Shown here: piece by piece, positions 7,862-19,141 of the stretch
How the letters are laid out: every line of letters starts with the position of its first letter
How positions within the stretch are numbered: the stretch's first letter is position 1
Assembly: GCA_046262355.1 (NCBI GenBank)
Contig: JBHEMX010000099.1
Span: forward strand, 43,896 to 107,895
Reading direction: 5' to 3'
From: DATADD01 sp046262355
GTDB lineage: Bacteria; Actinomycetota; CADDZG01; WHSQ01
Length of the DNA stretch: 64,000 nucleotides
Notes under the pieces: generated by a model
Database searches by the model: none
Told to the model about the DNA's origin: nothing
The model's input: the letters and a program-made list of their open reading frames with translations, nothing else
Translations under genes and position numbers: made by a program

Positions 7862-10800
7862 AGTCCACCTCCGGGCTCCCCTCCGGCTCCTCGAGCACGT
7901 TCACACCCGAGTCCAGCCTCCATCCGGCCGGTGGGCGCAAACTCGCCGTGCCGCGCGCCCCCTGGGGCTCATAGGCGCGCAGCACGAGCCCGCCGCCGTC
8001 CTCGGCCGGCTTCAGCGCGCCGAGGCCGAGCGGCAGCCCGCCGAGCTCCAACGCGGTCCACGAGCGCGGCGAATCCGCCCGGGCGAGGCGCGCCAGCAGC
8101 GGGCGGTTGAGATCCTCGGCCTCGGCCAGCACCCCACCCTCGACCCACCCCCCCGAATGGGGGCACAACGCGTAGGTCAGCTCGTGCCTGCCCTCGTCGG
8201 CGCGCGGATCCGGGTACACGGGCGAGCGCAGCAGCGTGAGCCCCAGCTCGTTGCCCAAGGCATGGTGACCGTACCTTCCGTCGTTGAGCAGGGCCACGCC
8301 GTAGCCGGGCTCGGACAGATCGGCGAAACGGTGACCGGGAACCTCGAACTGCGCCGTATCCCACGTCGTGTTGCGGAAGGTCGGACGCTGCACGACCCCG
8401 AAGGCGGTCTCGAAGAGGGCGTGCGTCGAACGGACCGCGAGGGGGAACCTCGCCTTGAGCATGTGGCGCCGGTCGTGCCAGTCGAGCCGGGTGGCGAAGT
8501 CGATGCGCGGCGAGTTCGACCACAGTCGAACCTCCTGGACGATGCGGCTGGCGCGCCAGCGCCTCTCGACGCGCACGGCGGCCCGATGGGGTCCACGTTC
8601 GACCACCTCGGCCGGCGTGGCCGCCGCCAGCTCCTCGGCCGAGTCGGTGTAGTCCACGTCCACGTCCCAGGCGTCCCAGGCGCGCGGCTTGTCGACGTAG
8701 ACCCACATCCGGTTACCGCATCCCGCGAGGACCTCGCGCGACGCACGCTTGTCGTAGACGCTCGCGAGCGTGCCGTCTTCGTTCAGCACCACCTTGACGA
8801 AGGCGTTCTCGAGCAGCTCCGTGGAGACGGTCAAGCCGGCCGCGGGAGATGCCTCGGTGACCACGACGGCGCCGAGCGCCGGCACCTGCTGCGATGCACT
8901 CAGGACGTACCCGTCGCGCACCGCCTGCGCGCCGAGCGTCTCGCTATCGAGATGGACGCGCAGCGGGCGCGCCGACAGATCCGGGTTCACCGCCATCAGC
9001 GCCGGAGCCGCGCCGTCGGCGGCGACGCGCGCGGCAAGCGCATCTAACCCGCGCTCTATGACCTGGTCCGCCTCTCGCACGACCTGACCCAGCTCCTCGG
9101 TGGCCTCGTCGTGGATCTCCCCCACGCCCGAGCCCGGCAAGACGTCGTGGAACTCGTTGCGCAGCACGACATGCCAGAGATGCTCGAGACTTGGCCCGAC
9201 GGCGCCTCCCGCAAGCGCGTCCATGGCGCCGATCACCTCGGCCGACACGAGCGCGCGCTCGGCGCGCCGATGCAGATGCTTGGTGCGACCTTGGCTCGTC
9301 AACGTGCCGCGGTGGTACTCGAGGTAGAGCTCGCCGACCCACGTGGGGACGTCGCCGCCCTCGACGCTCGAGTGCGCCCGCGCGAAGAAGTCGCGCACCA
9401 GGACGAACTCGGAACGAGGGACGCTGGGGAAGCCGGCCAGCTCCCGCCTCCGCTCGATCATCTCCGCGGTCGGTCCGCCGCCCCCGTCCCCGTATCCGAC
9501 GCTGAGCAGGCTCTCGGGATGACGATGCTTGCCGCGATAGTTGGCCCACGTCTCGAGGAAGGCGACGGGGCCCACGACACCGCAGTAGCCGCGGTCGGGA
9601 TTGTCGAACGTATGAGCGAGCACCCGGCTTCCATCGAGGCCTTCCCACCAGAAGAGGTCGTAGGGGAACCGGTTGGACTCGGACCAGTTCACTTTGATCG
9701 TCACGAAGCCGTCGATGCCGGCGCCGCGCAGCAGCTGCGGCAGCGCAGGAGTGAAGCCGAAGCAGTCGGGCAGCCAGCACACCGTGTGGGACGAGCCGAA
9801 ACGGTCGCGGAAGTAGCGTTGGCCGTAGAGGAGCTGCCGGACGATCGACTCTCCACACGGCATGTTCATGTCGGGCTCGACCCACATGCCCCCGATCGGC
9901 TCCCAGCGCCCCTCCGCGACGCGCTTCAGCACCCGGGCAAACAGAGCCGGATCGTCCTCCTCGACGAAGCTATAGAGCTGCGCAGAAGATTGGTTGAAGA
10001 TGAAGTCGTCGTAACCGTCCATGAGTCCCGCGGCCGTGCTGAAGGAGTGCACGGCCTTGTGGCGCGTGGCCTCGAGCGGCCACAGCCACGCGACGTCGAG
10101 ATGGGCGTGGCCCGTCAGTGCAAGCGCTCCGTTGTTCGGATAACGGCCACGCAACGACGCGAGATCGTCGGCGAGCCTGCGCCCGGCTGCCGCGACCGCC
10201 TCGGCCTGCGCCCGCGTCAACGGCTCGCGCGCCTCGGTGGTGCTGAGCGGCGTCCACAGGGTTGAGTTCCACGGGTTGCCGGCGGTGCGAGCGAGGTAGA
10301 CCTCGGTCGCACTCGGCCACTCGAGCCGGGCGAGGGCCCGCTCCGCACACTCCAGGAGGGGGTCGACGACCTCGGCCGCGCCCAAGGTCACCGCCGCCTC
10401 GACGACGAGCTGGAGCCGGCGCTCGAGGTGCTCGAGCTCGATCTGGGCGTCGACGACCCGGGCGAGCCTCAGCCGAGGATCGGGGTTGGGAGCGCCGAGC
10501 AGCTTGCGGGCCGTGGCCCGCACCTCGACCGAGAAGGCTCGTCCGTCGAGCGGCCAGCGCCCATGCTCCGGGTCGAGTCCCCAGGTCTGTTGCGCGCCGT
10601 CGTCGTAACGGATGCGCAGGAGGCCTTCCCCGCCGAGATCCAGCTCCAGACGCGCGTTGGCAAGCACCCACTCGGGCGGCAGCTCGACCCGGGGGTGCGC
10701 AAGAAGGACCACCCCGTCGCGCTCGGGCCACGAGCCTCCGAGGGGGACCTCCGTGCCGTTCACGGTCCACGATCCAAGCTCCATCTCGGCCCGGTCGACC

Positions 10801-10868
10801 CAGAAGGCCAGCTCCTTCAGTCGGCTCCGGAGCCGCTCGATGCGTTGAGGGGTGGTCAGCAGAGGCAT
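7818..10868 (-). CDS. GH38 alpha-mannosidase
   Basis: This is a 1016-residue cytosolic glycosidase. The GH38 zinc motif GHAHLDVAWLWP is near residue 250, and the nucleophile Asp lies in CWLPDCFGFTPALPQ near residue 370. The middle domain (about 520-640) and the C-terminal beta-sandwich regions are those of bacterial alpha-mannosidases that cleave alpha-linked mannose from oligosaccharides. There is no signal peptide, so it would act on imported sugars. It faces away from the ABC ATPase gene, and TAGTGT 6 nt before its ATG suggests a leaderless message. Confidence 0.92.
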   Translation of the reverse strand: MPLLTTPQRIERLRSRLKELAFWVDRAEMELGSWTVNGTEVPLGGSWPERDGVVLLAHPRVELPPEWVLANARLELDLGGEGLLRIRYDDGAQQTWGLDPEHGRWPLDGRAFSVEVRATARKLLGAPNPDPRLRLARVVDAQIELEHLERRLQLVVEAAVTLGAAEVVDPLLECAERALARLEWPSATEVYLARTAGNPWNSTLWTPLSTTEAREPLTRAQAEAVAAAGRRLADDLASLRGRYPNNGALALTGHAHLDVAWLWPLEATRHKAVHSFSTAAGLMDGYDDFIFNQSSAQLYSFVEEDDPALFARVLKRVAEGRWEPIGGMWVEPDMNMPCGESIVRQLLYGQRYFRDRFGSSHTVCWLPDCFGFTPALPQLLRGAGIDGFVTIKVNWSESNRFPYDLFWWEGLDGSRVLAHTFDNPDRGYCGVVGPVAFLETWANYRGKHRHPESLLSVGYGDGGGGPTAEMIERRRELAGFPSVPRSEFVLVRDFFARAHSSVEGGDVPTWVGELYLEYHRGTLTSQGRTKHLHRRAERALVSAEVIGAMDALAGGAVGPSLEHLWHVVLRNEFHDVLPGSGVGEIHDEATEELGQVVREADQVIERGLDALAARVAADGAAPALMAVNPDLSARPLRVHLDSETLGAQAVRDGYVLSASQQVPALGAVVVTEASPAAGLTVSTELLENAFVKVVLNEDGTLASVYDKRASREVLAGCGNRMWVYVDKPRAWDAWDVDVDYTDSAEELAAATPAEVVERGPHRAAVRVERRWRASRIVQEVRLWSNSPRIDFATRLDWHDRRHMLKARFPLAVRSTHALFETAFGVVQRPTFRNTTWDTAQFEVPGHRFADLSEPGYGVALLNDGRYGHHALGNELGLTLLRSPVYPDPRADEGRHELTYALCPHSGGWVEGGVLAEAEDLNRPLLARLARADSPRSWTALELGGLPLGLGALKPAEDGGGLVLRAYEPQGARGTASLRPPAGWRLDSGVNVLEEPEGSPEVDFTPFRVRSWLLSRS

Positions 10869-10874
10869 CGGCGC

Positions 10875-10880
10875 ACACTA
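10875..10880 (-). promoter_or_regulatory. -10 element of the mannosidase gene (leaderless type)
   Basis: TAGTGT on the reverse strand lies 6 nt upstream of the ATG at 10868. There is no Shine-Dalgarno sequence between them. Confidence 0.5.
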
Positions 10881-10951
10881 CGCGAACGTGTCGGTGAGCG
10901 GTTTGGGTGACCACGAAGGAGGGAAACACGAGCAATGCGACCTCAACGGCA

Positions 10952-10980
10952 TGGACGCGGTCGGAGGCGTTTGGTATACG
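10952..10980 (+). promoter_or_regulatory. Promoter of the sugar ABC ATPase gene
   Basis: TGGACG (10952-10957), a 17-bp spacer and TATACG (10975-10980) fit a sigma70-like promoter. The start codon at 11020 has its own ribosome-binding site, so this transcript would have a leader of about 35 nt. Confidence 0.4.
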
Positions 10981-11019
10981 TCGGCCCTACCCGGGGCCGG
11001 TTCTAGCAAGGGGGGCATC

Positions 11020-12228
<1,209 letters not shown>

Positions 12229-12276
12229 GGGCGGCGGCGCGAGAGCGCCGCTGTACCCGGCGAGGCCGGCACCTCG

Positions 12277-13137
12277 TTGAGCGGGCCGAGCAACCCCGTT
12301 GCGGTCGTGTTCGGCGAGGTCGTTATCGACGTGTATCCGGATGCAGAGGTCCCGGCCGGGGCGGCGCTGCACGTCGCGGCCCACCTCGCCGCCCGCGGAT
12401 GGAAGGCCCACCTCGTGACTCGCCTCGGCGACGACGACGACGGCGCGTTGCTCATGGAGCTCTTTGAGCGCCACTCCATCGAAACGTCCTTCGTCGAGCA
12501 CGACGCGCGCCTGCCGACGGGGAGGGCGACGATCCATACGTCCGGGCACGAGAATCGCTTCACCGTCCACGGGCCCGCCGCATGGGACGCGATCGAGGGT
12601 CCGGCCGAACCTCCGGAGCACGACGCCCTGTGTTACGGAACGCTCGCGGCGCGCTCCGAGCGGTCGCGGGCGACGCTGGAACGCCTGCTGGCCTCGAGCG
12701 GGGCGCCCTGGAAGGTCCTCGACGTGAACCTCCGTCCCCCCGACGTCGCTCGTGACGTTGTCGAGATGACGCTCGGGGCCGCGACCGCGGTCAAGCTCGG
12801 TGAGCAGGAGCTGATCGAGGTCGCCGAGCTGCTGGGCATCCCTGCGGACGCGCAAGCGTGCTTCGACATGGCCTCGCAGCTTCGCCTCGTGTGCATCACC
12901 CGCGGCGAGCGTGGCGCGACGCTGTTCGAGCGCTCCGGTGCATCCTTCGACGGCGACGCGCGCAAGGTCGACATCGTCAACACGGTGGGGGCAGGGGACG
13001 CCTTCACCGCGGGCCTCATCGAGGGGGTGACGAAGAACCGCTCGCTCGACGAGGTGCTGCGGGGCGCGCAGGCGTGTGCAGCGTCGATCCTTGCCAAGCC
13101 TGGAGGCCTGCCCGACGTGTCGGGAGCGGCGCGCTGA
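12277..13137 (+). CDS. PfkB-family carbohydrate kinase
   Basis: This 286-residue ribokinase-fold kinase has the PfkB signature 2 NTVGAGDAFTAGLI with the catalytic Asp near residue 240. The VFGEVVIDVYP strand begins the fold. The N-terminal GG dipeptide motif typical of ribokinases is altered (AGAALHVAAHLAARGW). Fructokinase-like activity on an imported hexose is plausible from the neighbouring transporter and glycosidases. The annotated start is TTG; a GTG 30 nt further in is an alternative. It lies 48 bp after the ATPase gene and is probably in the same operon. Confidence 0.85.
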   Translation: MSGPSNPVAVVFGEVVIDVYPDAEVPAGAALHVAAHLAARGWKAHLVTRLGDDDDGALLMELFERHSIETSFVEHDARLPTGRATIHTSGHENRFTVHGPAAWDAIEGPAEPPEHDALCYGTLAARSERSRATLERLLASSGAPWKVLDVNLRPPDVARDVVEMTLGAATAVKLGEQELIEVAELLGIPADAQACFDMASQLRLVCITRGERGATLFERSGASFDGDARKVDIVNTVGAGDAFTAGLIEGVTKNRSLDEVLRGAQACAASILAKPGGLPDVSGAAR

Positions 13138-13204
13138 GAGTTTTGGTGTGCGCGCCGCGAGGAAAGGACCTGGAGGGAGACGAAGAACCGAGGGAGGACA
13201 TGAC

Positions 13205-14200
<996 letters not shown>

Positions 14201-14253
14201 TGCCCCGTGCACATAGAACGCCCCGCCGGCCTGGCGCGCCGGTTCCCCGGTGT

Positions 14254-14424
14254 GAGCCGACAAGAAGCCCTCCACCCCCCGCGGAGCGACGGTGGCGGCA
14301 CAAAGGTCGGCGCGCGCCGCGGCTCTAGCGACGCCTCCCGCGCCGTGACCCCGGGTCGGAGCCGACCAGAAGCCCTCCACCCCCGCGGAGCGACGGTGGC
14401 GGCACAAAGGTCGGCGCGCGCCGC
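14254..14424. repeat. Two tandem copies of a 66-67 bp intergenic repeat
   Basis: Copy 1 (14254-14320) and copy 2 (14359-14424) are nearly identical and differ by one C in a C-run and one substitution. They are separated by a 38-bp unique stretch. Each contains the core GCGACGGTGGCGGCACAAAGG. A related 21-bp core, 19 of 21 identical, occurs at 35787-35807. They lie in the gap between the convergent aldo/keto reductase and GH13 genes and encode nothing obvious. Confidence 0.8.
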
Positions 14425-14439
14425 CGGCCCCGCCGGCCC

Positions 14440-16047
14440 TCAACCGCCCTGCTCGAGATCGAGAACGATGCCCTCCCACGGCGCCAGCTCGGCGCGGCCG
14501 TCCACTCGTTGACCAGCGCGCTCGGCGAGCGTCGAGAGCGCCACCGTGCCGCTCACGTCCGCGATGCTCGCCGCGGCGTCCGACATGTTGAGCGCCACGA
14601 CGTACCGATCGCCGCGCCGCCACGCCCACGCGACGCCCGCATCGGGCCACGCCTCGTAGGGAGCTCGGCGCAGCTCCTGAGAGGAGCGCCGGAAGGCGAT
14701 GAGGTCACGACAGAAGCACAGGATCGAGGATGGATCATCGCGCTGGTCGGCCACGTTGCAGGAACGGGCGTCGCCGACCGGCAGCCACGGAGGGGAGTCC
14801 CCTGTCGAGAAGCCGCCGCCCGCGTCCCCGTTCCAGTGCATCGGTGTGCGGCCGGGATCGCGGCCCGAGCGTCCCGGTATGTCGCGTAGCCCCACGGGGT
14901 CCTTCAGCTGCTCGCGCGGAAGCTTGGTCTCCGGCATCCCGATCTCGTCCCCGTAGTACAGAAAGGGTGTTCCGCGCATCGTCATGAGCATCATCAAGAC
15001 GCACTTGATCTTGTTCGTGTCGTCGTCGCACCAGCGCGTGCTGAAACGTCCGACGTCGTGGTTCGAGGCCATCCACACGGGCCAGCCCTGCGGCGGGATG
15101 AGGTCGTCTGTGGTCTCAACGATGCGGCTGAGCTCCGACGCATCTAGATCAGACAGGGCGAAAGGGAAGTTGAACGCGAGGTTCAGCTCATCGTCGCCGT
15201 CGCCGTAGTAGGCCGCCATCTGCTGCAGACCCATGACGAAGGTCTCGCCGACGAGGATCCGCTTGGGGTCGTAGCCGTCGCATAGCTTGCGCCAGCGCCG
15301 GAAGATGTCGTGGACCTCCGGGCGGTTCATGTTGTACTCGGCCTTCTGGCCGATGCTCCGGACCCTCTCGTGGTCGTCGTCGTCGCTGGGGAGGTTGTCC
15401 CGCAGCTCCCGATCCTTGATCAGCGCGTGCGCGACATCGATGCGAAAACCCGCGATGCCTCGATCGAACCAGAAGCGCAGGATCTCGTCGAAGCAGTCCC
15501 GAACCTCGTCGTTCCACCAGTCGAGATCCGGCTGATGCTTTAGGAAGTTGTGCAGGTAGTATTGACCCGTCTTCTCGTCCAGCTCCCAGGCGGACTCGCC
15601 TCCGAACACGCTGATCCAGTTGTTCGGAGGCGAGCCGTCCTCCTTGGGATCGGCCCACACGTAGAAGTCACGGTAGCGCGCGTCGCGCGCTGAGCGCGCG
15701 TCGATGAACCACTCGTGCTGATCGCTGGTGTGATTCGGTACGAGGTCGAAGATGATACTGATGTCCCGCTTCGCCGCCTCGGACACGAGCTCGTCGACGT
15801 CATCGAGCGTGCCGAGGTCCTCGTGGACGCCGGTGTACTCGGCCACGTCGTAGCCCCAGTCCTTGTTCGGCGAGGGCATGACGGGTGTGATCCAGAGACC
15901 GTCGATCCCGAGCCACTCGAGATGGTCGAGGTGCTGGATGGTGCCTTGCAGATCTCCGACCCCGTCGCCGTTCGCGTCCCCGAACGAGCGGGGGTATATC
16001 TGATAGAGCACCGCATCACGCCACCACGGCGCGCCGTCTGAAGCCAT
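14440..16047 (-). CDS. GH13 alpha-glucosidase (oligo-1,6-glucosidase/trehalose-type)
   Basis: This 535-residue cytosolic enzyme opens with the GH13 segment WWRDAVLYQIYPRSFGDANG. The catalytic triad is the Asp in GFRIDVAHAL, the Glu in LVGETF and the Asp in ASNHDVGRF. The sequence YGDEIGMPET near residue 370 is usual for the oligoglucosidase subfamily. It hydrolyses terminal alpha-glucosidic bonds of short imported oligosaccharides. It is the last gene of the reverse-strand operon that starts with the binding protein and follows the GH1 gene. Confidence 0.92.
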   Translation of the reverse strand: MASDGAPWWRDAVLYQIYPRSFGDANGDGVGDLQGTIQHLDHLEWLGIDGLWITPVMPSPNKDWGYDVAEYTGVHEDLGTLDDVDELVSEAAKRDISIIFDLVPNHTSDQHEWFIDARSARDARYRDFYVWADPKEDGSPPNNWISVFGGESAWELDEKTGQYYLHNFLKHQPDLDWWNDEVRDCFDEILRFWFDRGIAGFRIDVAHALIKDRELRDNLPSDDDDHERVRSIGQKAEYNMNRPEVHDIFRRWRKLCDGYDPKRILVGETFVMGLQQMAAYYGDGDDELNLAFNFPFALSDLDASELSRIVETTDDLIPPQGWPVWMASNHDVGRFSTRWCDDDTNKIKCVLMMLMTMRGTPFLYYGDEIGMPETKLPREQLKDPVGLRDIPGRSGRDPGRTPMHWNGDAGGGFSTGDSPPWLPVGDARSCNVADQRDDPSSILCFCRDLIAFRRSSQELRRAPYEAWPDAGVAWAWRRGDRYVVALNMSDAAASIADVSGTVALSTLAERAGQRVDGRAELAPWEGIVLDLEQGG

Positions 16048-16083
16048 GCAACCGCTCCCTTCCCGTCCTTGGTCCCGCCTTTT

Positions 16084-16143
16084 GCTCGAGCGCGCCCCGG
16101 CGCCGAGGGTCCAGCCTTAGCTCGAGCGCGCCCGGGCGCCGAG
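16084..16143. repeat. Direct repeat of 24 bp between GH13 and GH1 genes
   Basis: Two 24-bp copies, 16084-16107 and 16120-16143, begin GCTCGAGCGCG and end GGCGCCGAG with one mismatch. The second copy forms the last codons of the GH1 gene, so the first may be a duplication of that gene end. Confidence 0.65.
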
Positions 16144-17292
16144 CCACCGCGCGCTCGGCTTCGGGCTCCGTCGCTGCGTCGAGCGATCGATCGCTATGAG
16201 GCCGAAGGTAGGTCTGTACCCGTGAGCCCACTCGAAGTTGTCCAGCGCGGACCAGTAGAAGTATCCGCGCACGTCTATCCCCTCGGCGAGACAGCGCTGC
16301 ACGCCCTGGAGCGCACGCCGCACGTACTCGATGCGCCGCTCGTCGTTGTCGACGGCGACCCCATTCTCGGTGACGAGTACGGGTGAGCGCTCCGTCACGT
16401 GCCATGCTCTGCGGATCGTGCCCTCGAGCGCCTCGGGCCAGAACTCGTAACCCATCAGGGTTCGCTCCACGCCGTGCTCCGGCTCGAGCTCGCCGTCGGG
16501 GCCCACGCGTGCGCGGGTGTAGGTCTGCACGCCGATGAAGTCGTCGCCGCGCGCCGCCTCGAGAAAGATGTCCTCTCGCCGGGCGCGCATCTCCTCGAGA
16601 CGATCCTCGCCACCGGGCGCGGCTCTAAAGTCGGTCATGGCGAGGGTCATGCCGACGGGAGCGTCGCCCGGACCCGCCTTGATCGCCTCGACCGCACGTC
16701 CGTGCGCGTCGATGAACGTCTCGGCGGCCCTGTCCGCCTCGCCTCGATCGCGGTGCCCCGGGGCAAAGGTCCCCGTCTCGTAGCCCAAGCGAGCCACGAT
16801 GTTCGGCTCGTTCAGCGTGCACGCGCCCGCCATCAGGTCGCCGAGCCGCCCCGTCGCCACGGCGCAGAAACGCGCGAAGCGCTCGGCCGTGCGCGCCTCG
16901 GACCAGCCTCCTTCGGCAGCCACCCAGCGCGGCGAGGTGAAGTGATGGAACGTCACATAGGGCAACAGACCACGCTCGCGACACGCCCCGAGCACGCGGC
17001 GATAGTGCTCGAGCTGCGCGCCCGAGAACTCGCCCTCCTCCGGCTCGATGCGCGCCCACTCGATCGAGAACCGGTATGCCCCGAAGCCGAGCTCCGCCAC
17101 AAGGTCGAGGTCCTCGGGGTAACGGTGATACTGGTCGCATGCGTCGCCCGACGGCTCCACGCAGGGCGAGCCCGGATCGTGCTCCCACGCCCACCAGTCG
17201 CTGTTCCAGTTGCCGCCCTCCACCTGATGGGCGGAGGTCGCGGTCCCCCAGATGAACCCCTCCGGGAAGGCGTCCCTAGCCGGTGGTGGCAC
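16117..17292 (-). CDS. GH1 family beta-glucosidase
   Basis: This 391-residue (beta/alpha)8-barrel glycosidase starts with the GH1 N-terminal signature FPEGFIWGTATSAHQVEGG. The acid/base Glu is in TLNEPN and the nucleophile Glu in VTENGVA. It is at the short end for GH1 (usually 440-470) because loop regions are reduced, but all catalytic motifs are present. It would hydrolyse beta-linked glucosides or related sugars after uptake. Its 5' end overlaps the upstream permease gene by 17 bp, which supports co-transcription. Confidence 0.92.
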   Translation of the reverse strand: MPPPARDAFPEGFIWGTATSAHQVEGGNWNSDWWAWEHDPGSPCVEPSGDACDQYHRYPEDLDLVAELGFGAYRFSIEWARIEPEEGEFSGAQLEHYRRVLGACRERGLLPYVTFHHFTSPRWVAAEGGWSEARTAERFARFCAVATGRLGDLMAGACTLNEPNIVARLGYETGTFAPGHRDRGEADRAAETFIDAHGRAVEAIKAGPGDAPVGMTLAMTDFRAAPGGEDRLEEMRARREDIFLEAARGDDFIGVQTYTRARVGPDGELEPEHGVERTLMGYEFWPEALEGTIRRAWHVTERSPVLVTENGVAVDNDERRIEYVRRALQGVQRCLAEGIDVRGYFYWSALDNFEWAHGYRPTFGLIAIDRSTQRRSPKPSARWLGARARSS

Positions 17293-18175
17293 CGGCGGTG
17301 AGGCCAGAGACGATCTTGCGCTGGAAGATCAGTACGAGGATGACGAGCGGCAGCGTCAGCACGATCGATGCGGCCGCCTGAGCGCCGTAATCGGTCGTAT
17401 AGGTCGTTGCGAACTGCGGGATCACGACCGTCGCAGGTTGGACCGTCGAGTCCAGAGTCAGCGTGTTGGCGAAGAGGAATTCGTTCCACGCGTAGATGAA
17501 GGTCAGCAGGCCGGTGGTGACGATGCCCGGCAGCGAGAGCGGAACGGTGATCCGGAAGAACGCTTGCCACACATTGGCCCCGTCGACCTTGGCCGCCTCC
17601 TCGAGGTCCGCGGGCAGCTCACGGAAGTACGCGACGAGCAGGTAGACCGTCAAGGGGAGGGCGAAGAGCACGTCCGGGATGATCACGCCCCAGTAGGTGT
17701 TGATGAGCCCGAGGGTCTGGAACTGCAGGAACAGCGGGGCGATGATCGCCACGGCCGGAAAGAAGGTGATCGCGAGCACGAGGCTCAGCACCGGCTTCTT
17801 CGCGAAGAACTCGAGGCGCGCCAGAGCGTAGGCCGCGAGCGAGCCGATGACGAGACAGACGATCGTTGTGATGCCGGCGATCACAAGGGTGTTGGCCAGC
17901 CCAGCGCGGAACAGCGGCTCCGCGAACACGGTCTGGAAGTTGATCGGGCACGGCACCTTGAGGCCGCCGACCAGCGAGCATTTGCCCGCGGTGAGCGATT
18001 CGAGATTGACGCTGCGCGGCCATAGCGTGGGAGGTGACGCGAACAGCTCGCCGCTGCTCACGAGGCTCATCTTGAGCACCCACAGGAGAGGGAACAGCGT
18101 GACGAAGACGAAGCCGAGCACCACCAGGTAGAAGCCGATCGCCGTGAATGGATTCCTGAACCCTTTCGCCTGCAT
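17276..18175 (-). CDS. Sugar ABC transporter permease (MalG type)
   Basis: This 299-residue inner-membrane protein has about six hydrophobic segments. The cytoplasmic EAA loop reads LEEAAKVDGANVWQAF, the contact point for the ATPase. It belongs to the CUT1 MalG/LacG group. It lies 3 bp downstream of the MalF-like gene and overlaps the GH1 gene. An extra periplasmic loop between the first two membrane segments carries a cysteine pair (GKCSLVGGLKVPC). Confidence 0.9.
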   Translation of the reverse strand: MQAKGFRNPFTAIGFYLVVLGFVFVTLFPLLWVLKMSLVSSGELFASPPTLWPRSVNLESLTAGKCSLVGGLKVPCPINFQTVFAEPLFRAGLANTLVIAGITTIVCLVIGSLAAYALARLEFFAKKPVLSLVLAITFFPAVAIIAPLFLQFQTLGLINTYWGVIIPDVLFALPLTVYLLVAYFRELPADLEEAAKVDGANVWQAFFRITVPLSLPGIVTTGLLTFIYAWNEFLFANTLTLDSTVQPATVVIPQFATTYTTDYGAQAAASIVLTLPLVILVLIFQRKIVSGLTAGATTG

Positions 18176-18178
18176 CGC

Positions 18179-19120
18179 CTACGCCTCCTGCGCCCGGGTG
18201 CCCAGAAACTTGATGAACAGATAAGCGATCGCCAGCGAGCTGAGGAAGACGAACACGGCGCCCGCATTGCCCACCGAAAGATCGAGTTGGCTGATGCGCA
18301 CGCCTTGATAGACGTAGGTGGAAAGCGTATCGACCTGGCGATCGGTCATCGACCAGAAGAGGTCGTACACGCGCCACGCATCGAGCGTGCGGAACAGCAA
18401 GGCCACGAGGATCGCCGGCTTCAGCAGCGGAAGCGTTACACGCGTGAACTCTTGCCAGCGCGTCGCTCCATCCACGCGCGCCGCCTCGTAGACGTCGCCC
18501 GGGATCACCTGCAGACCGGCAAGGAGGAGCAGGGTCACGAAAGGAAACGTCTTCCAGACGTCGGCGAGCACGGCTCCGACGAGCACCGCCGAGTTGTTGG
18601 CGAGGATCGGACCCTCGACGAGGCCCAAGCTATCTGCCATGTAGGCGAAGATCCCGACCTGGTCGGTGTACATCAGGCGCCACATGAGCCCCGAGACAAC
18701 GGTCGGGAATGCCCACGGGACTATCGCTATCGCGCGCGCGGGGCCCTGCCCCACGAAGCCGCGGTTCAACACGAGCGCCACGCTCAGTCCCAGCAAGAAC
18801 TCGAACACTACGCTGGCCACCGTGAATATCGTGGTGTTGTAGAACGCGGTCCAGAAGTTCGCGTCCGTGAACAGGGTGGAGTAGTTGTCGAGGCCCACGA
18901 ACGTTCGCTCGTTGGGCAGGATCCGCAACAAGCTGAGATAGAGCGCATAGAGGATCGGCCACGCCGCGATCAGAAGGATCACGAGCAACGCGGGCAGGAT
19001 CATCAGGTACGCGGTGCGCTTCTCGGGGTCCACGAACTCCCTTCGTATGGACCCCCAAGCACCCGCCATGGCACCGGTCCGCTTCCCCTTGCGACCCTCT
19101 GCCTCGGTCGCGACGCTCAT
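18179..19120 (-). CDS. Sugar ABC transporter permease (MalF type)
   Basis: This 313-residue membrane protein has a roughly 30-residue cytoplasmic N-terminus and six predicted membrane segments. The EAA motif is YEAARVDGATRWQEF. It pairs with the MalG-like protein to form the channel of a CUT1 oligosaccharide importer. It is flanked by the binding-protein gene 21 bp upstream and the second permease 3 bp downstream. No ATPase gene is in this operon. Confidence 0.9.
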   Translation of the reverse strand: MSVATEAEGRKGKRTGAMAGAWGSIRREFVDPEKRTAYLMILPALLVILLIAAWPILYALYLSLLRILPNERTFVGLDNYSTLFTDANFWTAFYNTTIFTVASVVFEFLLGLSVALVLNRGFVGQGPARAIAIVPWAFPTVVSGLMWRLMYTDQVGIFAYMADSLGLVEGPILANNSAVLVGAVLADVWKTFPFVTLLLLAGLQVIPGDVYEAARVDGATRWQEFTRVTLPLLKPAILVALLFRTLDAWRVYDLFWSMTDRQVDTLSTYVYQGVRISQLDLSVGNAGAVFVFLSSLAIAYLFIKFLGTRAQEA

Positions 19121-19141
19121 AGGTTCCTCCTCCCGGCTTCT

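Noticed and set aside
14254..14424. Possible CRISPR array
   Set aside because: There are only two long GC-rich copies with one 38-bp interval, no regular spacers and no cas genes.
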